Shown: positions 43,869 to 52,496, counted from the first letter of the stretch. The stretch: 64,000 nucleotides of DNA from an uncultured Desulfobacterium sp. (GCA_900258555.1 LT984856.1:236357-300356), one strand, 5' to 3'. Numbers and translations are program-made. The notes: generated from the letters alone by a model not told the origin.

Positions 43869-45065
43869 TTACGCTTTGAATGCCTTTTTCCTTTCATGCG
43901 GTAAAATCAGTATAAATGGAATGCCTAAAAGACCGATGCCGGCGCTGATAAGATATGTTGCATGAAGACCTATGCGGTCGGCAATCATCCCGACAAAAAC
44001 TACAACTGCTGATCTGGCCAGAAATGATACCATCATTAACATTCCATTTGCTGCCGCCGGACTGTTTTCAGCGTGTTCCTGCACCATGGCAAGCATGACA
44101 GGAGTGGTGGACAGCAGCGTAAATCCGGTGAAAAGGAGCATGATAAAGCGCAGAAGACCCCCGGTCACAATGAATAGGAAAAGACATATTGGGGCGCCCA
44201 GAAGGGCGAAAAACAGAATTCTTCTGCGGCCGAAGTAATCGCTCAGGATGCCTGAGGATAGCACGGCAACGACGCCGATACCTTCCAGTGCAGTCAAGGC
44301 GAAACCCGCCAGCCAGATGTTGTCTGTTTCCTGCTTTATGAAGGTCGGGAGAAAGGTGATCATGGAGGCATGCATAAATCCCCTGACGACAAGTATCGCT
44401 GAAAGAGGCAGCAAAACATGCTTTGTCTCATGGAATGTGGCAGCCAGCGATGATCTGGCCGTTTTGCCGGTATGTGCAGGCACGTCGCGAAATTTAAAAA
44501 ACAGCCAGACCGAAGCCATGACGCCAAAAACCATAATAGGCCAAAACCCTTCAAGACCAAGCAGGGATACCGCTCCTACCGCAATCAGAGGACCCATGGT
44601 CCTTGCAAGCTCTCCGCCTGTCATGTAGAAGCTCATGCCTCTGCCTTTTTTGTCTCCGGACAGAAGTCCAATCATTACCGGCGCAGGGACATGAAAAACA
44701 GCGACGCTGACACCTGTAATAAACATAAATATCAGAAGGATTCCATAACTGGGGGCCAAGCCTGTCAGACTCATGGGAACGGCAGTGGTTAAAGGGGCAA
44801 GAATAATAAAATAGCGGACACTCCTCCTGTCCGCCAGAACCCCTATGAGAGGATTAAGCAGTGACGGAATCTGCATGGCCGTCGAAAGAAAACCGGCCTG
44901 TGTAAGTGACATTGAAAACTTTTCGATCAGGAAGGGAAGCAGTGGCGCGAGAAAGCTGGAATAGATATCATGTATAAAATGACAGGCCGATAAGATAATG
45001 ACCTCTCCGGTCCTGAATGTCACAGTAAGTCGGGATCTTGGATCGTTTTTTGGGGGTTCAGTCAT
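43869..45065 (-). CDS. MFS transporter, fosmidomycin-resistance (Fsr)-like
   Basis: About 398 residues from the ATG at 45065 (start of MTEPPKNDPRSRLTV); the frame reaches 45203 but the added part is low in hydrophobicity and unsupported. Twelve membrane spans are likely. The opening VIILSACHFIHDIYSSFLAPLLPFL is the Fsr-type pattern, followed by the loop GVLADRRSVRY and GILSDYFGRRR in the second half. Such proteins export small molecules; the substrate is unknown. No clear ribosome-binding site. It lies beside a methyltransferase gene on the same strand. Confidence 0.85.
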   Translation of the reverse strand: MTEPPKNDPRSRLTVTFRTGEVIILSACHFIHDIYSSFLAPLLPFLIEKFSMSLTQAGFLSTAMQIPSLLNPLIGVLADRRSVRYFIILAPLTTAVPMSLTGLAPSYGILLIFMFITGVSVAVFHVPAPVMIGLLSGDKKGRGMSFYMTGGELARTMGPLIAVGAVSLLGLEGFWPIMVFGVMASVWLFFKFRDVPAHTGKTARSSLAATFHETKHVLLPLSAILVVRGFMHASMITFLPTFIKQETDNIWLAGFALTALEGIGVVAVLSSGILSDYFGRRRILFFALLGAPICLFLFIVTGGLLRFIMLLFTGFTLLSTTPVMLAMVQEHAENSPAAANGMLMMVSFLARSAVVVFVGMIADRIGLHATYLISAGIGLLGIPFILILPHERKKAFKA

Positions 45066-45247
45066 AGCGTTGGTATTCAGTAAATAGTATAGTCCGAAAT
45101 CAAAGGTCTCCGAATGAAAAGAACTGCTTAAACTTACACTTTGGCAGTTAATACTACAAGTTGAAAAAGACCTTAAGCTGTGAGAGCCATACACTTCTAC
45201 CATTTTGATTGAATTCTGGCTCCTGAGTAGTTACGATCATTTCTACA

Positions 45248-45802
45248 TTACTTTATCAACAGTCTTTTCCTGCTGCCGTCTCTGACAGATAAGGCTTCAG
45301 GTCTAAACCCCGCTTGTTTCGCTGTTGCCATGGTCTGTTCAAATTCCATTTGGGATACGTGGCCTTTGGGCTCCAGCACGAACATCTTTCCGCCTGGTTT
45401 CAGGGTATCCCAAACCGCTTTAAAAAAAACAGCCCGGTCAGGGACCTCATGGACCATGTGAATGGCTACGGCCATATCCACCTGGTCTGAAAGATCTTCA
45501 AAGTTGTATCCCTTTTCCCCGATGTGTCTAAGATCAATCCTGTCCAGCAGACCGGCCTTTCGTGCCCGTCGAGACAGCACGGAAAGCATCTTTTCCTGGA
45601 TCTCCGCCGCCACAATCCGGCCTTTTGGACCGACCATGCTCGCCAAGGGCAGTGTGAAATAACCCATGCCGCAGCCCGGCTCCAGCACAATCATCCCTTC
45701 CCGCACAAATGGTCCTAATATCTTTTCCGGATTTTCAAACAGTCTGCGCAGGGGATTCAACAGAAAATAGCCTACCCATGGAGGACAAACCCTGTGTGAC
45801 AT
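45248..45802 (-). CDS. class I SAM-dependent methyltransferase
   Basis: A 184-residue methyltransferase: motif I LEPGCGMGYFTLPLA near residue 57, an acidic end of strand 2 (IVAAEIQEKML), VDMAVAIHMVHEVPD as motif IV, and LKPGGKMFVLEPKGH as post-motif. AAAGGAGC precedes the ATG. The acceptor is not deducible. It sits about 180 bases upstream of the MFS gene and 80 bases downstream of the truncated TPR gene; all three share a strand. Confidence 0.88.
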   Translation of the reverse strand: MSHRVCPPWVGYFLLNPLRRLFENPEKILGPFVREGMIVLEPGCGMGYFTLPLASMVGPKGRIVAAEIQEKMLSVLSRRARKAGLLDRIDLRHIGEKGYNFEDLSDQVDMAVAIHMVHEVPDRAVFFKAVWDTLKPGGKMFVLEPKGHVSQMEFEQTMATAKQAGFRPEALSVRDGSRKRLLIK

Positions 45803-45884
45803 AAAAGCTCCTTTGATAACGGTTTATTGTTTTTTTAAAATCCGGGACATACCAAGCTGGTCCTTTATGCCGGCCAAGTCTAAT

Positions 45885-46388
45885 TCATTGACTGTATTGT
45901 TTTTTGGGATCGCTCGGTAATGAGGCTGAAAAATGCTCTTTCGCCTTTTCCATATTCCCAAGCCGCTTATACGCAATGGCCAGGTTATGGTGCGCGTCCG
46001 TGTCCCGCGGGTTTTGCTCCAATGCCTGTGAAAACGATGCGACAGCATCCTGATATTCACCCTGAGACAGGTGTGCAAGGCCCAGCTCACTATGGATCTC
46101 AGGGTCATCGGGCCGAAGCAGCCCGGCCTTTGACAGGTTTGATACGGCCTGTTTCACCTTACCACGGCGAAGGTCAATCATCCCCAGATATTTATAGGGG
46201 TCGGCCCCGCGGGGCGACATTTCAAGAATACGCGAAAAACATCCGGCAGCCTCATCCAGCCTTCCTGCCTCGGCCAGAAGCAATCCCAGGGCGGTGCAGC
46301 CCCCTTCATGCCAGGGATCTACTCGGACGGTGTTTTCAAACTCCCGGATCGCCTCTTCGTGTCTGCCTGCCGCGGTCAGGGCAAGCAA
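45885..46388 (-). pseudogene. tetratricopeptide-repeat protein, N-terminally truncated
   Basis: About 167 residues of TPR repeats (for example HEEAIREFENTVRVDPWHEG, then RLDEAAGCFSRILEMSPRGADP, QGEYQDAVASFSQALEQNPRDT, then RLGNMEKAKEHF). The first repeat lacks its beginning: an in-frame stop lies three codons before the only possible start, TTG at 46388. The break is within a few bases of the 5' end of the cassette-like gene, so the 5' part was probably lost when that DNA came in. An intact short protein from the TTG (AAGG upstream) cannot be excluded. Confidence 0.7.
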
Positions 46389-46409
46389 ATGGCCTTAAAG
46401 GAGATGCGA

Positions 46410-46892
46410 ATGAAATATCTATTATCTTTTTGTATTCTTCTTCTGAGCCCAACCATCGTTATGGCGAGAAAACCAGACGATCCGGTTGACCGTATCATGC
46501 CAACAGTCATTATGACTCTTATAGTTGGTGGCATCGCTTGGCTTATATCGGTAGTGAAAAAAAGGAATTCATCCACAACAAAAAAAGAGCACACGGCAGA
46601 AGAACATCGCTCAACGCAGACCGATAACCCGCCACAGAAAACTACTGCAAACAAAATTGATGGCGTTGGTTGGAAATTGGGTATTGCAGGTGCAGTCTTA
46701 GGCGGTCTATATGGCTTTATTAGTACAAATGATTTGGGCCAAGGTATTATTTATGCGATAGGAGGCTTTTCTCTATTGGGGGCGCCCTTTTTTGTGTTTG
46801 CTGACTCCGATTCCATGTTCGAGAAAATACTCGCTATTCTTTTTTTCGGTGGTGTACTGATTGCGATTATTTATTCGGTGATAAAGAAATGA
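46410..46892 (+). CDS. cassette-borne membrane protein of unknown function
   Basis: A 160-residue protein from the ATG at 46410, with AAAGGAG seven bases upstream. It has a signal-like N-terminus (YLLSFCILLLSPTIVMA), a membrane span near residues 25-45 (IMPTVIMTLIVGGIAWLISV), a Lys/Thr/Glu-rich loop, and two or three further spans (LGIAGAVLGGLYGFI, IYAIGGFSLLGAPFFVF, ILAILFFGGVLIAIIYSV). I do not recognise the family. It is immediately followed by an attC-like site and starts at the break of the TPR gene, so it reads as an integron gene cassette. No promoter of its own is visible, as expected for cassettes. Confidence 0.75.
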   Translation: MKYLLSFCILLLSPTIVMARKPDDPVDRIMPTVIMTLIVGGIAWLISVVKKRNSSTTKKEHTAEEHRSTQTDNPPQKTTANKIDGVGWKLGIAGAVLGGLYGFISTNDLGQGIIYAIGGFSLLGAPFFVFADSDSMFEKILAILFFGGVLIAIIYSVIKK

Positions 46893-46893
46893 C

Positions 46894-46989
46894 ACTTAAC
46901 AACGGCATCGAGAGGGACGCGGGATTAGCCGTCATTCTTTTTCAATATTGGCCTTGTTGTTCCCGCGCCCCTCATTCCCGGCGTTAAAC
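46894..46989 (+). other. attC-like integron recombination site
   Basis: Begins two bases after the cassette gene stop. It opens with ACTTAAC (fits RYYYAAC) and closes with GTTAAAC (fits GTTRRRY), 96 bases apart in total, within the usual attC length. The two halves are imperfect inverted repeats: GAGAGGGACGCGGGA on the left pairs with the reverse complement of TCCCGCGCCCCTC on the right, leaving two unpaired A bases on one side, like the extrahelical bases that orient attC. No integrase gene is in the window. Confidence 0.7.
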
Positions 46990-47378
46990 ATTACCATTTC
47001 AATCCTTCATCTCCTCAAAAATTACGTATAACTGGTATGAACGGCGAATATAGAAAGAAAAATAAACTTATGACTTGCAGGACAAACATTTATTTTGTGC
47101 GGTCAGAAAATCCGAAACTTGCCAATTCTAAAAAAGACTTTATATAATTAAGGGGTTGGCCAGATAAAGGCAATGGCAAGTTAGCATTGGTTTGAGAAGG
47201 CACGGATCCTTTGATGAAATCGGCGATGCAGCAGGGAGAGCTCAGCGCTGGACGGTTTTTCCTTTGGTGATGTGGAAAAGGCTTAAGCAGCTATAGCACT
47301 CTCGTTTGTCAAATAAAAAGACCGCAAGATCCAATCCCAATATGTGTAGAGTGTCGTCATATACAATTATGGCGGCGT
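46990..47378. other. gene-free stretch beyond the cassette
   Basis: About 390 bases with no gene, no second attC-like site and no recognisable continuation of the TPR frame. Short AT-rich parts (TTATATAATTAAGG) may hold a promoter but none is convincing. Confidence 0.5.
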
Positions 47379-47960
47379 TCACTTTGTGGGTTCAAAAAGA
47401 CGTTGAACTCGCCTGCGGATGACAGCAGGATATTTTTCAGACATCTTCAACAAAGATCCGAAGTTCACGTCAGCCAGTTCCATCTCATCCTCGGCCGGAA
47501 TCTTTCCACGATAATAAAGGGTATCCAGGATCGCCTTTTCCGGCGAGGCCATATACACACCGTTCTCGACGGAAAATCCTTCAAAGAGTTTTGGAGCAAT
47601 ACTTGAAAATTCGATGGTGATCCCCTGGTAGATAACACTGCGAGCCTTGCCCACTGATGAACTCAAGGTGATGGTTGAACAGACATAGGGGGCCTGCAGC
47701 AGGATACCGTGGTGGTTCAAGGCCCATTCGCAGGAAACATATGCGGGCGGTCTCAGAAAACATGCGGCCTGTTCCACTCCCGGAAAACCGTAAAGGAAGG
47801 AATTGACGTAATTTCCGCGGTTGATCCGGTGGATCAGTCCCTTTTTAACGGCCCTGTTCAAGAAGATTTCGGAATGTGGGGCCACCTTTTCCGCATCATG
47901 CTTGCGAAAGAGAATGGGAAGGATTTTTAGTCTCTTAAGTGTTGATTCATTTTCTTTCAT
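47379..47960 (-). CDS. AbiEi-like antitoxin
   Basis: A 193-residue protein with an N-terminal winged-helix-like region (FLNRAVKKGLIHRINRGNYVNSF) and an AbiEi-type body (PPAYVSCEWALNHHGILLQAP, ITIEFSSIAPKLFEGF, YMASPEKAILDTLYYRG). AbiEi proteins repress their operon and counter AbiEii toxins. It overlaps the nucleotidyltransferase gene by 14 bases but lies downstream of it, opposite to the usual antitoxin-first order. Confidence 0.85.
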   Translation of the reverse strand: MKENESTLKRLKILPILFRKHDAEKVAPHSEIFLNRAVKKGLIHRINRGNYVNSFLYGFPGVEQAACFLRPPAYVSCEWALNHHGILLQAPYVCSTITLSSSVGKARSVIYQGITIEFSSIAPKLFEGFSVENGVYMASPEKAILDTLYYRGKIPAEDEMELADVNFGSLLKMSEKYPAVIRRRVQRLFEPTK

Positions 47961-48807
47961 TTAAGTACTTTTTCAGACCCTGGTCCAGCAGGTCCGCGGT
48001 CACTTTCTTTAATGCATTTCTGAATTCCTCGAAATTATTTTCCTGATACACCAGGAAAATATCTTGAGGGATAAAGCGAGGCAGATCACTCTTCAAGGCG
48101 CTGATGATCTCCTTGTCGTTTTTTTTATGCTGGAAAAATGCCGGGTCCCTTGCAGACGAAAAATCAGCCTGATACATTTCCAACTTGGCCCTTGTACTTG
48201 TCCATGAAGGTTTTACCCGGAGTTTTTGGGTAAGCCACCAGATATCATAGATATCCCGCCCCTTAAGATAGGCTCTTTCATAAACGGCCCTTATCTTGTC
48301 GGATAGAATTTCTTCAGGCGTTTCAGCCAGAACCACGCTGCTTGAGTAAGTCATGATCAGTTTTCCACTGGTAAGCATGCCTGCCACTTGAGGCAGGTCC
48401 CTCAATACTGTTTTCATAATGCCAGGCTTGGAACCATGTTTCAGCGATTCGAACTCCAGCTTTACAGCGACCCTTTCCCGCTTATTCTCTGGACGATATA
48501 TGAAAAAAACCTTAACCGCTTCTTCTCGACTCTTCTTATGGCTTTGTTCCGATTTTCCGGGGCCGAACTGTGCAACACATGAATTGTGAATTTTCTTGGA
48601 AACGCCTTGGATAATCGTTTGAATATCAGAAGCTGAAAGTTCGGTTACAAAATCCAGATCTTCCGAAAATCGTGTTCCGCCATAGATCCATCTAATGGCG
48701 GTTCCGCCATGAAAATAGATGCGTTCCGACCCGGATAAGCTATAAAGGTTGTCCAGTAAAAGGATTTGAAACGACTCAGAATGTCTGATGTATGCCTCTT
48801 GATGCAC
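47947..48807 (-). CDS. AbiEii-like nucleotidyltransferase toxin
   Basis: A 286-residue protein of the AbiEii/MenT group. The nucleotidyltransferase site is FHGGTAIRWIYGGTRFSEDLDF, with the GG motif and the DxD-like DLD. Further family features are VKLEFESLKHG and the GRDIYDIWWLTQ segment. Such toxins modify tRNA or use GTP, and give phage abortive infection in known systems. It starts with GTG at 48807, well spaced from GGAGGAA. A promoter with an inverted repeat lies upstream at 48838-48866. Confidence 0.85.
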   Translation of the reverse strand: MHQEAYIRHSESFQILLLDNLYSLSGSERIYFHGGTAIRWIYGGTRFSEDLDFVTELSASDIQTIIQGVSKKIHNSCVAQFGPGKSEQSHKKSREEAVKVFFIYRPENKRERVAVKLEFESLKHGSKPGIMKTVLRDLPQVAGMLTSGKLIMTYSSSVVLAETPEEILSDKIRAVYERAYLKGRDIYDIWWLTQKLRVKPSWTSTRAKLEMYQADFSSARDPAFFQHKKNDKEIISALKSDLPRFIPQDIFLVYQENNFEEFRNALKKVTADLLDQGLKKYLNERK

Positions 48808-48837
48808 CCCTGTTCCTCCATCTGTATTGGATTACAA

Positions 48838-48866
48838 TACTTATCATAATTGTTAATTATTGTCAA
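48838..48866 (-). promoter_or_regulatory. candidate AbiE promoter with inverted repeat
   Basis: On the minus strand TTGACA (48866-48861), 17 bases, TAAGTA (48843-48838). The spacer contains the perfect inverted repeat ATAATT-AAC-AATTAT (48846-48860), a plausible operator for the AbiEi-like protein. The -10 is weak. Confidence 0.45.
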
Positions 48867-48878
48867 TCCAGGATCTAC

Positions 48879-49001
48879 GAGGGTACCAATGAGCTTTCTG
48901 ACTTGCTGGGTGACTTCTCCGGTCGCATGGGGAAACACCACCGTCAACCAATGTTCTGAGACCTCAAACCTGGGATCGGCCACGCCATAGTCCCGGCACA
49001 A
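48879..49001 (-). pseudogene. C-terminal remnant of an AlbA_2/RecG-like DNA-binding protein
   Basis: The peptide CRDYGVADPRFEVSEHWLTV followed by VFPHATGEVTQQVRKLIGTL resembles the end of AlbA_2-domain ATP-binding proteins often annotated as RecG-like regulators, where a GLPEPEF motif and TxQVxxLL helix are typical. Nothing upstream remains; the short tandem repeat at 49020 marks the break. The match is by eye. Confidence 0.4.
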
Positions 49002-49010
49002 AATAAAAAA

Positions 49011-49051
49011 GGGGACAGCCCCCTGTTAAATCTGTCCCCTGTTAAATCTGT
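49011..49051. repeat. GGGGACAG motif and 16-bp tandem duplication
   Basis: GGGGACAG (49011-49018) faces CTGTCCCC (49032-49039) as an inverted repeat, and the 16-mer CCCCTGTTAAATCTGT is present twice in tandem (49020-49035, 49036-49051). Related GGGACAGG motifs lie near 23755 and 29350. Confidence 0.8.
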
Positions 49052-49109
49052 TTTACTCAAGAAAAAATTTTCATTGGTGCGGATGATCGCTTGAGTATGA
49101 AAATCACCG

Positions 49110-50567
49110 TTATTTGGACACCTCGCTAAGTGAGATTCCCAGTGCATCTGCCACACCCTTACCATAAGCAGGATCGGCCTTCAAGCAGTTTCCGATATGG
49201 CGGAGTTGAATTTCCCTGGGCGCCTCTCCGATAGAACGGGCAGTGTTGCCGAAGAGCGCCGCTTTCTGCTCGTCGCTCATCAATCGGAAAAGCAGGCCGG
49301 GTTGTGTGTAGTAATCTTCATCCACCCGATGATTCCAGTGATCGGCCGCACCTTCCAGGCTGAGGGGCGGTTCGGCAAATTCAGGCTGCTCCTGCCATTC
49401 ACCGTAACTGTTGGGCTCATAGCCAAGCGTGCTTCCGTGATTGCCGTCAACCCTCATTGCGCCGTCTCGGTGATAGCTGTGTACTGGGCAGCGCGGGGCA
49501 TTTACAGGGATCAGGTGGTGGTTTACGCCCAGACGGTAAAGTTGGGCATCGTGGTAGGAAAAAAGCCTTCCCTGCAACATCTTGTCCGGTGAAAACCCGA
49601 TACCGGGCACAATGGACGCGGGATTGAAGGCCGATTGTTCCACCTCGGCAAAGTAGTTTTCCGGGTTACGATTCAGCTCCATTACGCCCACCTCCATCAT
49701 GGGATAGTCCTTGTGGTACCAGACCTTGGTCAAATCAAAGGGGTGGTAGGGACAGGTGGCTGCATCCTTTTCCGGCATAATCTGAATATACATGGTCCAG
49801 CAGGGAAAGTCCCCCTTCTCGATGCTCTCGTACAGATCGCGCTGATGGCTTTCCCTGCACTTTGCGATAACCGCCGCTGCCTCTTCATCGGTCAGGTTCT
49901 TGATGCCCTGCTGGGTCTTTAAGTGAAATTTGACCCAATACCGCTCGTTTTTGGCATTGATCAGACTGAAGGTGTGGCTGCCGAAGCCGTGCATGTGGCG
50001 ATAAGTTGCGGGGATTCCCCGATCACTCATGACCACAGTGACCTGGTGCAGTGCCTCAGGCAGTGAAGTCCAGAAGTCCCAGTTGTTTTTGGCGCTGCGC
50101 ATGTTGGTGCGTGGGTCCCGCTTGACTGCGTGGTTCAGGTCCGGAAACTTGAGCGGATCACGCAAAAAGAAGACAGGCGTGTTGTTGCCTACCAGATCCC
50201 AGTTCCCCTCCTCGGTATAAAACTTCAGTGCAAAGCCCCGAATGTCGCGCTCGGCGTCCGCAGCGCCCCGCTCGCCGGCCACTGTTGAAAAACGGGCGAA
50301 CATTTCGGTCTTTTTCCCCACCTCGGAAAATATCTTTGCCTTGGTGTACTTGGTGATGTCATGGGTGACGGTGAAGGTGCCGTAAGCGCCGGAACCCTTG
50401 GCGTGCATACGCCGCTCCGGGATCACCTCACGATCGAAATGGGCGAGTTTTTCCAGGAACCAGACATCCTGCAGCAACTGCGGACCTCGCGGTCCGGCAG
50501 TCATCACGTTCTGGTTGTCAACAACGGGCGCACCCGCATTGGTGGTCAGTTTTTTCTTTTCGTCCAT
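49110..50567 (-). CDS. katA: monofunctional haem catalase
   Basis: A 485-residue catalase of the small-subunit type. The distal His is H55 in [12 protein letters not shown], the distal Asn is near 128 in [10 protein letters not shown], and the proximal Tyr lies in [20 protein letters not shown]-site-like residues follow ([21 protein letters not shown]). It breaks down hydrogen peroxide. It starts at 50567 with AAAGGAGG upstream and follows a PerR-like gene by 22 bases, so peroxide control through that repressor is likely. In an anaerobe this supports survival of oxygen exposure. Confidence 0.97.
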   Translation of the reverse strand: MDEKKKLTTNAGAPVVDNQNVMTAGPRGPQLLQDVWFLEKLAHFDREVIPERRMHAKGSGAYGTFTVTHDITKYTKAKIFSEVGKKTEMFARFSTVAGERGAADAERDIRGFALKFYTEEGNWDLVGNNTPVFFLRDPLKFPDLNHAVKRDPRTNMRSAKNNWDFWTSLPEALHQVTVVMSDRGIPATYRHMHGFGSHTFSLINAKNERYWVKFHLKTQQGIKNLTDEEAAAVIAKCRESHQRDLYESIEKGDFPCWTMYIQIMPEKDAATCPYHPFDLTKVWYHKDYPMMEVGVMELNRNPENYFAEVEQSAFNPASIVPGIGFSPDKMLQGRLFSYHDAQLYRLGVNHHLIPVNAPRCPVHSYHRDGAMRVDGNHGSTLGYEPNSYGEWQEQPEFAEPPLSLEGAADHWNHRVDEDYYTQPGLLFRLMSDEQKAALFGNTARSIGEAPREIQLRHIGNCLKADPAYGKGVADALGISLSEVSK

Positions 50568-50589
50568 AGGTCCCTCCTTTCATTTGGGG

Positions 50590-51024
50590 TTATAAATCTT
50601 TTTGTTTCTGGCTGCATTTCTTACAAACGCCATGGATAACGACCTTTTTATCCATGACGGTGAACTGATTTCGTATCTCTTGCGGCACTTCAAGGTTGTC
50701 ATAGTCGGCACTGTAAAAATCGAGAATCTTTCCGCACTTTAAACAATGGGCATGATGGTGGATCTCCATATTGGCATCAAAGCGCTTGGTGTTACCCTGG
50801 GTTTCCACTACATGGGCAATGCCGATTTTAACGAAAGTCATCAATGTTCGATAAACCGTATCCAATGATATGGTGGGAAATCGCTTTCTTATGGCCTGAA
50901 ATATTATCTCCGCAGTGGGGTGATCCCTGGAATCTTCAAGCGCATCAAAGATAGCCGTCCTCTGGGGAGTGACTTTGATCCCCTGCTCCTTGCAAATTTT
51001 TCTGAAAGATTCGATTCGGTTCAA
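50590..51024 (-). CDS. perR: Fur-family peroxide regulator (PerR-like)
   Basis: A 144-residue Fur-family repressor: winged-helix part (RTAIFDALEDSRDHPTAEIIF, LDTVYRTLMTFVKIGIAH), then the metal region HHHAHCLKCGKILDF and the second structural-zinc pair CKKC. It is called PerR rather than Fur because it is co-transcribed with catalase. The start is TTG at 51024 with GGAGG ten bases upstream. A 15-base palindrome resembling the PerR box sits in the spacer of its promoter, which implies autoregulation. Confidence 0.9.
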   Translation of the reverse strand: MNRIESFRKICKEQGIKVTPQRTAIFDALEDSRDHPTAEIIFQAIRKRFPTISLDTVYRTLMTFVKIGIAHVVETQGNTKRFDANMEIHHHAHCLKCGKILDFYSADYDNLEVPQEIRNQFTVMDKKVVIHGVCKKCSQKQKDL

Positions 51025-51047
51025 ACCAGGTTTTCCTCCATATTGTT

Positions 51048-51076
51048 CTTATATAGGAATCATTCTTATTTGTCAA
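51048..51076 (-). promoter_or_regulatory. perR-katA promoter with PerR/Fur-type box
   Basis: On the minus strand TTGACA (51076-51071), 17 bases, TATAAG (51053-51048). The spacer is almost entirely TAAGAATGATTCCTA, a 7-1-7 inverted repeat with one mismatch that fits the PerR/Fur box. Binding there would block RNA polymerase. Confidence 0.75.
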
Positions 51077-51264
51077 GGAAAATTTAAACCATTTGCTGGA
51101 GCAGACCTTACTCAGCAGTGAAGAGTAAAAGTATAGTCATAACTTAATAATAGAAGGCCTGGTGCATCAAGTCGGCCTGCGTTTGCTTTGCAGACTAAAA
51201 CAACAAGGTAGCTTGTTAAACCCGTTGATAATGCATGACGGCCAGTATCAGAATGAAATGGTCC

Positions 51265-51729
51265 TCAATTGTGAGAATGCCTGCCCTTCCAACCGTACCA
51301 CAATCCGAAGATACCGAAGATTATTGATATACCCATTACGGCCTTTTGCGCGCGTGTCATGCCAGGGGCTTTAGAATGCGAAGATTCATCAGTATCCTTC
51401 GTACCAGGCTTCTCCCCGCTCACATCGGAAACGAGTGACACACGGTGTCCCATTCCGTCCTGGACCACGATCTGCCATCGGCCTTCACGATCAGGAAAAA
51501 ACATAAAGCGTCCGTTGCGATCAGTATGGCCTGTCTGAAAGGCGATATCCGACCCCGGCCCTTTAATTTCAACAGCCGCATATCCCATTGGTTCTCCATC
51601 GTCGTATTCCGCTGTGATCATGTGGCCTTGGGACAGGGCCACATGGCCTATTGTACCGTGGGACCACCCGCATGTGACACTGAAAAGCAGAAAGGCTGTA
51701 CAGACTGTAAAGATAGGATCGGATTTCAT
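51265..51729 (-). CDS. NikL-like exported protein with C-terminal membrane anchor
   Basis: About 154 residues from the ATG at 51729; the frame extends 13 codons upstream. Signal peptide VCTAFLLFSVTCGWS, so the mature protein probably begins HGTIGH. A carboxypeptidase-regulatory-like beta domain follows (YDDGEPMGYAAVEIKGPG, TDRNGRFMFFPDREG, DGMGHRVSL), then a linker and one membrane span near the end (VMGISIIFGIFGLWYGW). This is the layout of NikL/CbiL subunits of nickel/cobalt ECF transporters. It is the last gene of the tonB operon, which supports a metal role. Confidence 0.7.
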   Translation of the reverse strand: MKSDPIFTVCTAFLLFSVTCGWSHGTIGHVALSQGHMITAEYDDGEPMGYAAVEIKGPGSDIAFQTGHTDRNGRFMFFPDREGRWQIVVQDGMGHRVSLVSDVSGEKPGTKDTDESSHSKAPGMTRAQKAVMGISIIFGIFGLWYGWKGRHSHN

Positions 51730-51781
51730 TTTTCGTTTCCGCTTAACCATTATTAATCCGCTTGTCATGCCTTATCCTGTT

Positions 51782-52462
51782 TCATGTCAGTTCGAACAGG
51801 ATTGTCAGTTCCATATGAAGCGGCCCCTTGAACAGATGGGCGGGCGGCCTGGGAAAAGGCGAGGCCTTTTTGACCGCTTCCAGCGCCGCGCCGTTCAATA
51901 TCTGGTATCTCGCAGCCTGGATAACCTCTACATCAGACGCCTTGCCATCCTGATCTATTACAAATCTTACCGTCGTCCGGCCCTCAATGTGTTTGAGCCT
52001 AGCTGAATCCGGATATCGCTTGCGGCTTTCTATCCTCAATCTCACCATCTCATAGTAATCGTCGGGTGTGGTATAGTTTACTTCAGAGACAGGATTCCAG
52101 TCCGCAATACCGAGACTTGAAACATCAGGGACCTTAGGAATTGATATATCTTCCGTAAGGGCGTCATTCAAATTTTTATCAACAGGGTCAATATTGAATT
52201 TAGGGATAGGGAGCTGTCGAACATGCAATTTCTTAACATCCCTTGGTTTTTCCTCATGTTTTTGTTTTATTCGCGGTCTGGGGATATCCCGTGAAAAGGG
52301 CTTTGAAATATCATCGAGCGTCATCTCAATAAATGACAGGGCACTTGTTTGATAAAATCCGGAAATGTGCATGAAGATAACAATATGAATTATAAGGGAG
52401 ACCCCTATAAGGCCTCTGAAGAGCCAATTCGCCTTACTCTTTTGTCCGGGACCATATTTCAT
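51782..52462 (-). CDS. tonB: TonB energy transducer
   Basis: A 226-residue protein with an N-terminal membrane anchor (GLIGVSLIIHIVIFMHI), a proline- and charge-rich periplasmic linker (PFSRDIPRPRIKQKHEEKPRD), and the C-terminal TonB domain (YPDSARLKHIEGRTTVRFVI, then GAALEAVKKASPFPRPP). It transmits the ExbB-ExbD proton-driven motion to outer-membrane receptors. It follows exbD by 34 bases, and the receptor it likely serves is encoded at the head of the same strand. Confidence 0.92.
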   Translation of the reverse strand: MKYGPGQKSKANWLFRGLIGVSLIIHIVIFMHISGFYQTSALSFIEMTLDDISKPFSRDIPRPRIKQKHEEKPRDVKKLHVRQLPIPKFNIDPVDKNLNDALTEDISIPKVPDVSSLGIADWNPVSEVNYTTPDDYYEMVRLRIESRKRYPDSARLKHIEGRTTVRFVIDQDGKASDVEVIQAARYQILNGAALEAVKKASPFPRPPAHLFKGPLHMELTILFELT

Positions 52463-52496
52463 AATGGCAACATCCTAATGGGTTTTCATGTGACAA

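Noticed and set aside
43715-43879. A 54-codon plus-strand frame beginning MGCCNKTGFP
   Set aside because: Overlaps the MFS gene end, lacks a ribosome-binding site and shows no recognised family, despite its Cys-rich start.
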